Below, in pieces: positions 1 to 7,074 of a stretch of 7,074 nt of DNA (positions are counted from its first letter, which is position 1; the number at the start of each line of letters is the position of its first letter). Both the position numbers and the translations under genes were made by a program. Location of the stretch: contig JACMMK010000231.1 in the NCBI GenBank assembly GCA_014379045.1, positions 1 to 7,074 on the forward strand. Reading direction: 5' to 3'. The notes under the pieces were generated by a model. It was not told the origin of the DNA, ran no database searches, and saw only the letters and a list, made by a program, of their open reading frames with translations. Source of the DNA: Burkholderiales bacterium (GTDB lineage: Bacteria; Pseudomonadota; Gammaproteobacteria; Burkholderiales; CAIKXV01).

Positions 1-3000
1 CGGCCGCACCCGGCGCGCCGGTACCGGCGACCACGCTGCCGGGTTCGAGTGTCACGCGATTGCGCGCAGCGAGCACGATCTCGGGGCCCTGCAGCGGCTG
101 CGCGACCGAATTGGCGACCAGAATCTCGTCGGCGCGCGTCGTCAGCTGCGTCTGCGTGCCATCGTCGTCGCGCGTGCCGCCGATCAGCACGCTCGCGTCG
201 AAGGCCGACAGGGGCCCCGCTTCGAGCTGAAGGAACTGCGCCGGAATGCCGGCCTGCCCCACTGCATCGACCACGGCAATGTTGCGCGCGGCGATGTCGA
301 CCGTCGCGCCGCGCGCACCCGGCCGGCTGCGCGTCGCGAGGATCGCGCCCTCGACGATCAGGTTCGTCTGCGCGAGCAGCTCGAGCCGCCCTGCATCCTC
401 GGGCAATCGGGGCCTCGGAAGGTCACCTACCAACGCTCGCTGCACGAAGAAATCGGAGGTCGAAGTGAGGTATTCCGCTTCGCGCTGCACGCTCGTCCCC
501 GGACGCACGGCGAACGCCGACGACTGCGCTTCACGCACGCTGGTGCCGGCCGCCGTCCGGTACCCGGATACCACCGTGCTGCCGTCGGCGAGGGTCGAAT
601 CCCGGCCGGGCCGGAAATCGGCGAACGCAGTACCCGTCAGCGGGGTGACGATGAATGCGCCGGGGAGCAGCGCGTAGTAGCCCGGCAACAGGGGATAGTT
701 GCCCGCAGGCAGTCCGTCGATGCCCGACAGATAGACGCTGTCGTACACGCTGCGCCCGGTGCCGAACCCGAGGTTGCGCACACCCGACTGATGGATATCC
801 AAAGGTCCGAACGATAGATTCGCGTTCGGCAACACGACGAACAGGTTGCTGTTCAGCAGCACGTCGATCGATCCGCCGATGCCGGGCTGGAACTCCACGC
901 CGAGAATCTCGCCCCCGCCCGAAAGATCGACCAGCGCGCCGGACGCGAGCACTACGCCGTCCGCACGCAGCGCAACCGAGCGCGTCGGAGGGCGGCTGAT
1001 CGTCGAGCCCCCGTACAGCCAGTCGAGACGTCCGTTGACGGTACCCCCGTAGAGCACGAACGCAGGGTCGACCTTGGTGCTCGAGATGCTGCCATCGGCG
1101 AGTACGACGCTCGATGCCGCGAGGGTTCCGTCGCTGCGCACGCGACCGAAGTTGAGGGTACCCAGCGGCGCGCGCACCGTTCCGTCGCTGCGGATCGTGT
1201 CCGCATCGAAGGTGATGGAGCCGCCGGCGGAGAACACCGTTCCCGGCGTGCCTGCACTGCGCGCAATGGCGATACGGCTGCCGGGAACGGTCTCGCTCGA
1301 AGCCAGACTGACCTGACCGGTCACCACATCGGTGACGGTCGTCACGTCGCGCACTGCAACGGTGAAATCGGAACGCGTCGTCGGGTAGATCTGCTGTGCG
1401 GTCAGCGCAATATCGGCCGAAGTGATCAGCGAGCCCGTGAACGCGCTGGGCATTGTGCTCGTTCCCGAAGCGACCCCGCGGCCGGTGAGCCGCAGATCGC
1501 CGGCGCTCACCAGCGAGACGTTTCCGAAGCCGTTGAAAGTGAGATTGCCGGTCAGATCGATCAGCCCCGCGCCCACTTCCAGGCGTCCTGCACCACCGAA
1601 GGTGGCTACGGGGGTCTGCGGACGCAGCCCGGTGGCCTCGTCGTTGCGCAACGACACGACTGCACCCGAAAGCCGCGTCGTGCCTGCATCGCTGGCGAAC
1701 TGGCGCGCAACCAGCGTTAGGCCCCGGTTCGCTGCCAGGGTCGGGCCGCCTGCGAATTCGATCACGTCGAGACTGGACAACCGCACCCGGTCGAAGCCGT
1801 GGTCGCGCAGCGTCTGCGGATCGACGACGATCGAGGCGACGTTGGGGACACCACTCGCCTGGGTGCCGACGGTGAGCCGGTGTTCGCGTTCGACCGCGCC
1901 GAGCGTGGTGTCGCCGCGCGCAAAAAACTCGAGCTCGAAGTTGCCGCCGGCAGTCGCGGGCCCGGCACCCTGGCCCAGGAAGGTGGGCAACGTCGACGAA
2001 TCCGTCGCCCTGATCAGGACCGACCCTGCATTGCCTTGCAGCGTGGTGCGCACGGCGACGGGCACTGCGCCCGGCACCAGCGTGGCGAACGCTACCGTGT
2101 CGTCGCTGTCGACCGTGGCGGACACGGCTCCGACGTCGACGACCGCGGTCGGTGACGCCTGGAGCGCTCCCGTTGACGCCTGGATCGTGACCTGGCCGCC
2201 CTGCAGCACGGTGCCTTGAACCAGTCCTCGGGCGTTCGGCGTTTGCTGAAAGTGGCCCCGGCTGGTGAGCCGCGCGTTCGGGCCCAGAGAAATTCTCGAC
2301 GGCACCGCGTCGCCGGCGCGCTGCAAAGAGAGCGAAATCGATCCGGCGGGCGCGTCGATTTCTCCATCGACGGTGATCGACGCCGTCGACGTCACGGCCA
2401 CCGATGCGAGGGGATCGACCCTCACCCGGGCGCCGGCTTCGATGACGACGCCCGCCTGATCGGCGCGTGTGGCGCTCAGCGTCAGACTCGCAGGCCGGCG
2501 CTGACCCTCGGGTCGCAGCACGACGCTCGACAGTGCGCTCACCTCACTGCCGGTCGGTCGGAAGATCGCGTCGGGCGCGAACGCGAGGCTCTGCGCAGTC
2601 GGCGACAGGTCCGTACCGGCAATCACGCGCAGACCATTCAACCCGTTGACCAGGTAGTTCGCGAACCCTCCGCCATCGAAGAATGCCGAATCCAGCACCA
2701 TCTCCGCACCAACAGGGGTGGGTGTCCCGCCGATGCGAACGCTGGGGGCGGTCAGATTGAGCGTGGCGCCGTTGCCGGCCGCGATTCCCGTCAACGTACC
2801 CCCGAGCGACAGGGTCTCGCCCTGGTTCGGAGAACTGACGGTGACATTGATGCGGCCGCCGTTGCCACCGGTCACACGCTGCGCCGTGCTGACCGACCCG
2901 CCGCCGCCCACATCGATGAGGCTGCCGGGCTGCAACGACACATCGTTCAGCGTTCCCGCGGGTGCCGAACCGGCTGCGATGGTCACGGTGCCGCCGTCAC

Positions 3001-5410
3001 GATTCAACGGTACCGCGGCGACGACGCCGGATTGGCGGACCGATTCGGAATCGTTGATCCACAGCCCCGATGCATCGAGTATGCCGGTCGCACCCAGGAC
3101 GACGCTGCGCCGACCCGTGTTGCCGGCGGTCTGGGCATTGGTGTTGATGAGAATGTTTCCGCCTGGCGCTGAGACGGTACCGTCGATCACGAGTTGTGCA
3201 CCGCTCAACGCGACCGATGCCCCAGGGGGCGCCATCAGGGTCACGCCCGCGGGCACGTCGATGCGATCGTTCGCGAACAGCTGCAGGTTCGATATCCCGG
3301 AGCGGACATACTCTCCGAACGAACCGAGGGTGGCAGTGCCGAACAATCCGGAATCGAGCGTCAGTCGCTCGCTGCGCGAGGCAGGCAGGACATCCTGGAA
3401 CGCAATCGAGAGCGGCGTGGGCGCGTTCTCCCACCGCACATTGCGCAATCGATAGTCCACCACCACCGCGGTCGGGTCGATGGCGCCGCCGAGTATCAGG
3501 GTGCCGCCGGCGGGCCGCCGGTCGGCGCTGCGTTGCCCGGGCCCGATCGTCACGCCGCCGCGGATCTCACCGTCGAGGACCACGCCCGATTGCCCGCCCC
3601 CGGCGAGCACGCTGATCGTTCCTGCGGAACGTCCCTCGATCGACGCAGGTTCGACCACCACCGCCCCGGGTGCACCGATCGGCACGCTGATTCCGAAGCG
3701 CCCGTCGGGCGTGCGCCAGGTGTCGGTCTGCCCGGCAGTGCTGATCAGCTCGTAGTTCAGGTTGGCCGGCGCGACCTCGATCGCGTACTGCACACCGTTC
3801 GCGTAGAGCTTGGTCGAGGAGATATCGGCGGCGCTGAACCGGAACCCGCCCCCCGACACGTCGGTAACCGAGCCGGCGCGAACGATCACATCGCCGCTCG
3901 AATCGAACGTGACGCTACCGCCCGAGGTCGCTTTCTCCACGATCGAGCGTGGTTCGTTGCGGAACTGTTGCGTGAAGTCGAACAGCGGAAATCTCGGCCC
4001 GCGTCGAACGTCGACGGTGACGGTCTGCCCGAACAGAATGCCGCCCTTCTGCAGCGGCGCGTCCTTCAACTCGTTGCTGGTGATCCGCTGGGTCAGAAAG
4101 TTGTACGACACCGGTACGTCCGCCCAACTGCCGGCCACCGAAATACGCGCCCCGCTGTCGACGAACACGCGCGTCGGGCCTGAGGGATCGGTCAATTCCG
4201 GCCGCGCCGTCGCGGTCACGACGCCACTGGGCGAAGTGATCTCGCCCTGGATGTTGATGGTCTGACCCTCGACTCGCACCTGTGGCTTGTACGGCGTGAA
4301 ATCATCGCCTTCGGCGAGTCGAGTCGTGTTGGCGACATCGAGCGGCGTGCGCGTGACGCTCCCTGGACCGAGCGTCGTTTCCTTCCTGCCGCGCAGCCAG
4401 ATCGAGCCGTTCTGCGTCACCGCGGTCGTGGTTTCGATCGTGCCCTGATGGTTCACCGCAAGTCCGGCAAGGGTCACATTGCCGCGTTCGGCGGTGATCA
4501 GTCCGAGGTTGTGCACCAGGCTCGTGAGATTGATCGAACCGCTGTCGGCGGCGATTTCGACCAGCAGACCGCGCATCGATACCGACGCCTGCCCATTACC
4601 CTCGATATTCTCGGACAGTCGCACCCGGCTGCCCGCGGCCAGGATCACCTGTCCGTCGGGCGCCTTGACGATGCTGCCCGGATGATTGACCACGCGCGGC
4701 GCGAACAACATGATCGAACCACCCACGGTGGCCTCGAGCCGGGCGGTTGCCTGTGCGTCACCGTAGCGACCGACTTCGATCGCAGGCAGGCTGCCATTGG
4801 CCAGCGGCAGCGCGCCTTCGAAGCTCCAGTCGGCGGAATTGCTCGGGAGCAACAGCCCGGTGGTAAGGAACCGATCGTAGAACCCCTGTGTATTCGAGGG
4901 CCCGTTCATCGCCGCGGCGGTCAACCCGAACACGTTGATCTGTGCCCCACGGTCGAACAGGACCCCGTTGCGGTTCATGAGGATGATCTGGCCGTTCGCG
5001 GAAAGCCGGCCCTGGATGATGCTGGGGTCCCCACTGGGGTCGAGCACTCGATTGAGGGCGACCGACCCTACGTCGGGTTGGTTGAACCGGACCTCGCTGG
5101 CTCCCCCGATATTGAATTTCTGCCATTCGATGATGGCCCGACGTTCGTTCTGCTGGATCGTGAGCCGATTGCCCCCGCCGGGAAGCGGCACGGTCGCGCC
5201 GAGCGAGGTGTTCGGCGTCACGATGCGGCTGAGGACAGGAACGGCGCCGGGCGGCAAGGTCGAGCCTGCAGGCTGCGCCTGCACCGCCGTCGAGTGAAAC
5301 AGCGCGCCACACGCGGCCAGGATCGCGACGCTGGCTACCGGGCGACCGGAGCGCGCGAACGCGGGCGCAAAGCGACGGGTGCGGAGGGACGAACGATTGA
5401 TCGTTTTCAT
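1..5410 (-). CDS. Filamentous haemagglutinin-type TpsA exoprotein, N-terminal 1803 residues (gene runs off the left edge)
   Basis: Large secreted protein of a two-partner system, expected to reach the cell surface through the TpsB encoded just upstream and to act as an adhesin or matrix protein. The ATG at 5410-5408 opens a frame with no stop down to position 1. Residues 1-45 look like a Sec signal peptide: a long basic n-region (RTRR at 10-13), a hydrophobic stretch at about 25-38, and likely cleavage after VQA at 43-45. Residues of about 55-290 form the TPS (haemagglutinin N-terminal) domain, with EWQKFNIG at 95-102, VALNRV at 117-122 and NRNGVLF at 146-152, where the usual motif is NPNG. 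The rest is glycine-, serine-, valine- and aspartate-rich with repeated short beta-strands, as in a right-handed beta-helix. From memory, GGGEILGVEFQPG (1498-1510) and LLPGYYALLPGAF (1574-1586) resemble the very long DUF3739-type haemagglutinins. The only cysteine I found is C34, in the signal peptide. The C-terminus is not visible, so a toxin domain cannot be excluded. Confidence 0.93.
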   Translation of the reverse strand, partial: MKTINRSSLRTRRFAPAFARSGRPVASVAILAACGALFHSTAVQAQPAGSTLPPGAVPVLSRIVTPNTSLGATVPLPGGGNRLTIQQNERRAIIEWQKFNIGGASEVRFNQPDVGSVALNRVLDPSGDPSIIQGRLSANGQIILMNRNGVLFDRGAQINVFGLTAAAMNGPSNTQGFYDRFLTTGLLLPSNSADWSFEGALPLANGSLPAIEVGRYGDAQATARLEATVGGSIMLFAPRVVNHPGSIVKAPDGQVILAAGSRVRLSENIEGNGQASVSMRGLLVEIAADSGSINLTSLVHNLGLITAERGNVTLAGLAVNHQGTIETTTAVTQNGSIWLRGRKETTLGPGSVTRTPLDVANTTRLAEGDDFTPYKPQVRVEGQTINIQGEITSPSGVVTATARPELTDPSGPTRVFVDSGARISVAGSWADVPVSYNFLTQRITSNELKDAPLQKGGILFGQTVTVDVRRGPRFPLFDFTQQFRNEPRSIVEKATSGGSVTFDSSGDVIVRAGSVTDVSGGGFRFSAADISSTKLYANGVQYAIEVAPANLNYELISTAGQTDTWRTPDGRFGISVPIGAPGAVVVEPASIEGRSAGTISVLAGGGQSGVVLDGEIRGGVTIGPGQRSADRRPAGGTLILGGAIDPTAVVVDYRLRNVRWENAPTPLSIAFQDVLPASRSERLTLDSGLFGTATLGSFGEYVRSGISNLQLFANDRIDVPAGVTLMAPPGASVALSGAQLVIDGTVSAPGGNILINTNAQTAGNTGRRSVVLGATGILDASGLWINDSESVRQSGVVAAVPLNRDGGTVTIAAGSAPAGTLNDVSLQPGSLIDVGGGGSVSTAQRVTGGNGGRINVTVSSPNQGETLSLGGTLTGIAAGNGATLNLTAPSVRIGGTPTPVGAEMVLDSAFFDGGGFANYLVNGLNGLRVIAGTDLSPTAQSLAFAPDAIFRPTGSEVSALSSVVLRPEGQRRPASLTLSATRADQAGVVIEAGARVRVDPLASVAVTSTASITVDGEIDAPAGSISLSLQRAGDAVPSRISLGPNARLTSRGHFQQTPNARGLVQGTVLQGGQVTIQASTGALQASPTAVVDVGAVSATVDSDDTVAFATLVPGAVPVAVRTTLQGNAGSVLIRATDSSTLPTFLGQGAGPATAGGNFELEFFARGDTTLGAVEREHRLTVGTQASGVPNVASIVVDPQTLRDHGFDRVRLSSLDVIEFAGGPTLAANRGLTLVARQFASDAGTTRLSGAVVSLRNDEATGLRPQTPVATFGGAGRLEVGAGLIDLTGNLTFNGFGNVSLVSAGDLRLTGRGVASGTSTMPSAFTGSLITSADIALTAQQIYPTTRSDFTVAVRDVTTVTDVVTGQVSLASSETVPGSRIAIARSAGTPGTVFSAGGSITFDADTIRSDGTVRAPLGTLNFGRVRSDGTLAASSVVLADGSISSTKVDPAFVLYGGTVNGRLDWLYGGSTISRPPTRSVALRADGVVLASGALVDLSGGGEILGVEFQPGIGGSIDVLLNSNLFVVLPNANLSFGPLDIHQSGVRNLGFGTGRSVYDSVYLSGIDGLPAGNYPLLPGYYALLPGAFIVTPLTGTAFADFRPGRDSTLADGSTVVSGYRTAAGTSVREAQSSAFAVRPGTSVQREAEYLTSTSDFFVQRALVGDLPRPRLPEDAGRLELLAQTNLIVEGAILATRSRPGARGATVDIAARNIAVVDAVGQAGIPAQFLQLEAGPLSAFDASVLIGGTRDDDGTQTQLTTRADEILVANSVAQPLQGPEIVLAARNRVTLEPGSVVAGTGAPGAA
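1125..1192 (-). repeat. 14-bp direct repeat with an 18-codon period inside tpsA
   Basis: The + strand sequence gttccgtcgctgcg occurs at 1125-1138 and 1179-1192, exactly 54 bases apart. It encodes RSDGT at residues 1407-1411 and again at 1425-1429. The 18-residue spacing is close to one turn of a TPS beta-helix, so this probably reflects two adjacent coils with a recent or conserved duplication. Confidence 0.6.
2153..2184 (-). repeat. 11-bp direct repeat with a 7-codon period inside tpsA
   Basis: The + strand sequence tgacgcctgga occurs at 2153-2163 and 2174-2184, 21 bases apart. Both copies are in frame and encode the QAS of IQASTGALQASP. This is a small internal repeat in the beta-helix region, too short to be a mobile or regulatory element, and may be chance plus protein periodicity. 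Confidence 0.4.
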
Positions 5411-5426
5411 TGGACTGGACGGCTAC
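5411..5426 (-). other. 16-base tpsB-tpsA junction
   Basis: Only 16 bases separate the TGA of tpsB (5429-5427) from the ATG of tpsA. They contain no good Shine-Dalgarno: the nearest purine run is the TGAG at the stop codon, too far from the ATG. There is also no room for a separate promoter or terminator. Translation of tpsA is therefore likely coupled to termination on tpsB (inference). The 7-mer CAGTCCA occurs twice on the minus strand here, at 5440-5434 and 5417-5411, on either side of the stop codon. Confidence 0.6.
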
Positions 5427-7007
5427 TCAAAACTGGACTGAAGCGGAGAACAGCACACGCGGCGACCACGCCGACGTGTTGGGGGTCGAGCGAATGGGCC
5501 ATGCGACATCGGTGTTGAGCGACACGAGTTGCGCGTAACGCAGACGGAACCCGAACCCGGTGCTGGCGAGTGACGGCGGACTTAGCTGACCCGGAAGCGC
5601 CTGATGCAAGCCGGCCGCGCCGGCGTCGAAAAAGCCATGCGCTCGCATGTCGAAATCCTTCGGCAGCAGGGTGATGCGTGGAGTGCGCAGCTCGAGCGAA
5701 GTGCGTCCGCCGTAATCTCCCAGCGACTCCACCTCGAAGTAACCGCGCACCGAGTCGAGCCCCCCGAGGAAGAACTGTTCGTTGCTTATCACCGGCTGAT
5801 CGGCCGCCTGCACCTCGAGACGGCCCATCAGGGCGAACCCGTTCGGCAGGTTCTGCACCCGCTGCAACTCCGATTTCACGATGATGAAGTTCGGGTTTGC
5901 GCCGAAACGGCGGCGATCGAATGCAGTCTGGTCATCACCGATGCCGCGCAGTGCCAGGATCAGCCCAGCACTTGCCTGGGTCACGCCCGACTTGTCTTCG
6001 GAGAACAGGTTGTAGGACACCGACAGCGGTGCGTACGTGATCGGTGTCTGCAGACCGGCCTGCTGGTTGACCAGCAGGTTCTCGCCGAAATCTTTGTAGT
6101 CGAATCCGAGCGTGAGCGTGTGCGAGAGGCTCGCGCGCTCCGAGGGCAGCCGGCGCGAGGCACGCACGCCCAGTATGGTTCCGTCACCGATCACCGTCGT
6201 GCCGCCGATCGCCGTGCCGATATTGCTGCGCGAGCTAATCGCATAACCCGTCAGATTCCATGATGCGAGCGGAATCGTGTAGGACGCGGACAGCACGCGC
6301 ACTTCATCGGTGGCTTGCGGCGTCATCTGGAATTGCAGCCCGAGCGAATGCTCGCGTTGAAACAGGTTGTCGTAACGCAGCGAGCCCGACAGACGCAATG
6401 GCGTGGTGTTCAGACTGCGCCGGTTGTTGAGTTCGAGCGCGCCGTGCAAAGGGATCCGGTCGTCCACCGTCAGGTCGACGTCCGTGGTTCCCGGCAACTG
6501 CCCGGCGCGCAACACCGGCGTGATGCGTCGGTCGGGTTGTTGATTGACCGCGGTGATCTCGGCTTGCAGCTGCTTAAAATCGGGTGTCTTGTCCGGTGCG
6601 AGTGAAGGCACTTCCGCGAGGATGCGTTCCTGGGAAAAATAGCGCGCGCCGGTCACCCGTATCCGACCGATCTTGCCTTCGGTCACGGATAGACGGACGA
6701 TGCCGGTGTCGACCTGCTGCTCAGGAATGCCGAGCACGACGTTGCGATAGCCGCGTCCCTGGTATGCCTTGTCGAGCGCGCCGACCGCTGCGTTTACGTC
6801 GCTTTCGGTGCGACCCGGACCCAGAAATGGATAGACCGCGCGTTCGATCTCGATCGTCGAGAGCAGTGTGTTGCCTTCTATCCTGTATTCCCAGACGTCG
6901 AAGCGGGTTTCATTCGACGGTGTCGGGTCCTGGGCCGGTTGCGCCGCGGCACTACCGTACGCAACCAGAAGCAGAGCGAACGTGGCGCGTCTGAGTACCG
7001 GAATCAT
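5427..7007 (-). CDS. TpsB outer-membrane transporter, ShlB/FhaC/HecB family
   Basis: Outer-membrane pore that recognises, exports and sometimes activates its TpsA partner (type Vb secretion). With the start at 7007 it has 526 residues, slightly shorter than typical family members of about 550-590. Residues 1-22 are a compact Sec signal peptide (basic LRR at 5-7, hydrophobic core FALLLVAYG, cleavage near AAA|Q). POTRA1 spans about 36-113 and includes the RIEGNTLL start. POTRA2 spans about 114-185 and carries NQQPDR at 155-160, matching the family's N-x-x-PDR-type signature. The beta-barrel fills about 186-526, with the conserved loop-L6 VRGY at 420-423 and a terminal phenylalanine (SVQF) typical of BAM substrates. 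The frame also extends upstream to an ATG at 7034 and a TTG at 7061. I preferred 7007 because it gives the cleanest signal peptide and because the 7034 ATG lies inside an inverted-repeat arm. No start has a convincing Shine-Dalgarno. The gene sits 16 bases before tpsA, so the two are probably cotranscribed. Confidence 0.95.
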   Translation of the reverse strand: MIPVLRRATFALLLVAYGSAAAQPAQDPTPSNETRFDVWEYRIEGNTLLSTIEIERAVYPFLGPGRTESDVNAAVGALDKAYQGRGYRNVVLGIPEQQVDTGIVRLSVTEGKIGRIRVTGARYFSQERILAEVPSLAPDKTPDFKQLQAEITAVNQQPDRRITPVLRAGQLPGTTDVDLTVDDRIPLHGALELNNRRSLNTTPLRLSGSLRYDNLFQREHSLGLQFQMTPQATDEVRVLSASYTIPLASWNLTGYAISSRSNIGTAIGGTTVIGDGTILGVRASRRLPSERASLSHTLTLGFDYKDFGENLLVNQQAGLQTPITYAPLSVSYNLFSEDKSGVTQASAGLILALRGIGDDQTAFDRRRFGANPNFIIVKSELQRVQNLPNGFALMGRLEVQAADQPVISNEQFFLGGLDSVRGYFEVESLGDYGGRTSLELRTPRITLLPKDFDMRAHGFFDAGAAGLHQALPGQLSPPSLASTGFGFRLRYAQLVSLNTDVAWPIRSTPNTSAWSPRVLFSASVQF

Positions 7008-7074
7008 GTGGCTTGTAAAATGCTGTCGAGGCATGACGCGGTCGTTTCTATGCCTCGCCAAAAAAGAAAAACCG
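7008..7074 (-). promoter_or_regulatory. tpsB upstream leader, T-rich at its 5' end
   Basis: This is the only non-coding stretch upstream of tpsB in the window (67 bases). Read on the minus strand it begins with CGG followed by a T-rich tract (five T, one C, six T at 7071-7060), then the inverted repeat, then an AT-rich CATTTTAC just before the start. I could not find a convincing sigma-70 pair of -35 and -10 boxes. The T-tract could be the tail of a terminator for an unseen upstream gene, or an AT-rich element of the operon's promoter. The sequence beyond 7074 is needed to tell. Confidence 0.35.
7027..7057 (-). promoter_or_regulatory. Perfect inverted repeat in the tpsB leader (possible operator or mRNA hairpin)
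   Basis: On the minus strand the arms are CGAGGCAT (7057-7050) and ATGCCTCG (7034-7027), exact reverse complements separated by 15 bases. The dyad ends 19 bases before the preferred tpsB start. It could be a binding site for a dimeric regulator or a stem in the mRNA leader. No strong U-tract follows on the minus strand (only UUUU shortly after), so a classical terminator is unlikely. The symmetry is directly visible; the function is inference. Confidence 0.45.

Noticed and set aside
1922..1927. Run of six A (six T on the coding strand) inside tpsA as a phase-variation or slippage site
   Set aside because: Six bases is short for frequent slippage, and the run simply encodes two phenylalanines in frame.
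2216..4183. Long + strand frames of 318 and 329 codons (2216-3172, 3194-4183)
   Set aside because: They lie wholly inside tpsA on the opposite strand, have low-complexity Arg/Gly-rich translations, and lack a family signature, so I treat them as shadows.
4448..5518. 356-codon open frame on the + strand spanning the start of tpsA and the end of tpsB
   Set aside because: It is antisense to both genes across their junction, its product is rich in Arg, His, Gly and Asp with no recognisable domain, and such frames are typical of GC-rich coding DNA.
5604..6263. 219-codon + strand frame inside tpsB
   Set aside because: It is antisense to the conserved beta-barrel region of tpsB and its translation has no family resemblance.
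7032..7061. Upstream tpsB starts at TTG 7061 and ATG 7034
   Set aside because: They would add a polar N-terminal extension ahead of a good signal peptide, neither has a well-placed Shine-Dalgarno, and the 7034 ATG falls within the inverted repeat. The 7034 start remains possible.
7027..7065. Inverted repeat followed by an A-run on the + strand as an intrinsic terminator
   Set aside because: A + strand terminator needs a T-run after the stem and here it is A. On the minus strand the T-run precedes the stem, so neither orientation fits.

Overview
The window holds a two-partner secretion (TPS, type Vb) locus on the minus strand of a GC-rich bacterium. The base composition, the outer-membrane TpsB with POTRA domains and the Sec signal peptides point to a Gram-negative, most likely a proteobacterium. 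I cannot narrow it further from this sequence.

Reading along the minus strand from the right edge: positions 7074-7008 are a short leader with a T-rich tract and a perfect 8-bp inverted repeat. Positions 7007-5427 encode a FhaC/ShlB/HecB-family outer-membrane transporter (TpsB, 526 aa). After a 16-base gap, positions 5410-1 encode the first 1803 residues of a very large secreted exoprotein (TpsA, filamentous-haemagglutinin type). That gene has no stop before the window edge. The two genes fill essentially the whole window, and all other long frames are antisense shadows created by GC-rich codon usage.

The genes should work as one export pair. Both proteins would cross the inner membrane by Sec. 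TpsB inserts in the outer membrane as a 16-strand barrel, and its two periplasmic POTRA domains recognise the TPS domain at the N-terminus of TpsA. TpsA then threads through the barrel and folds outside as a long right-handed beta-helix. TpsA looks like the long class of filamentous haemagglutinins (often called DUF3739-type), so a large part including its C-terminus probably lies beyond the left edge. That missing part would decide between adhesin and contact-dependent toxin.

I see no tRNA, rRNA, CRISPR array, insertion sequence or attachment site. The system itself is a known type. The points most worth a second look are the leader inverted repeat that contains an alternative ATG, the short region before POTRA1 in TpsB, the variant NRNG motif in the TPS domain, and a recurring beta-helix rung motif in TpsA.
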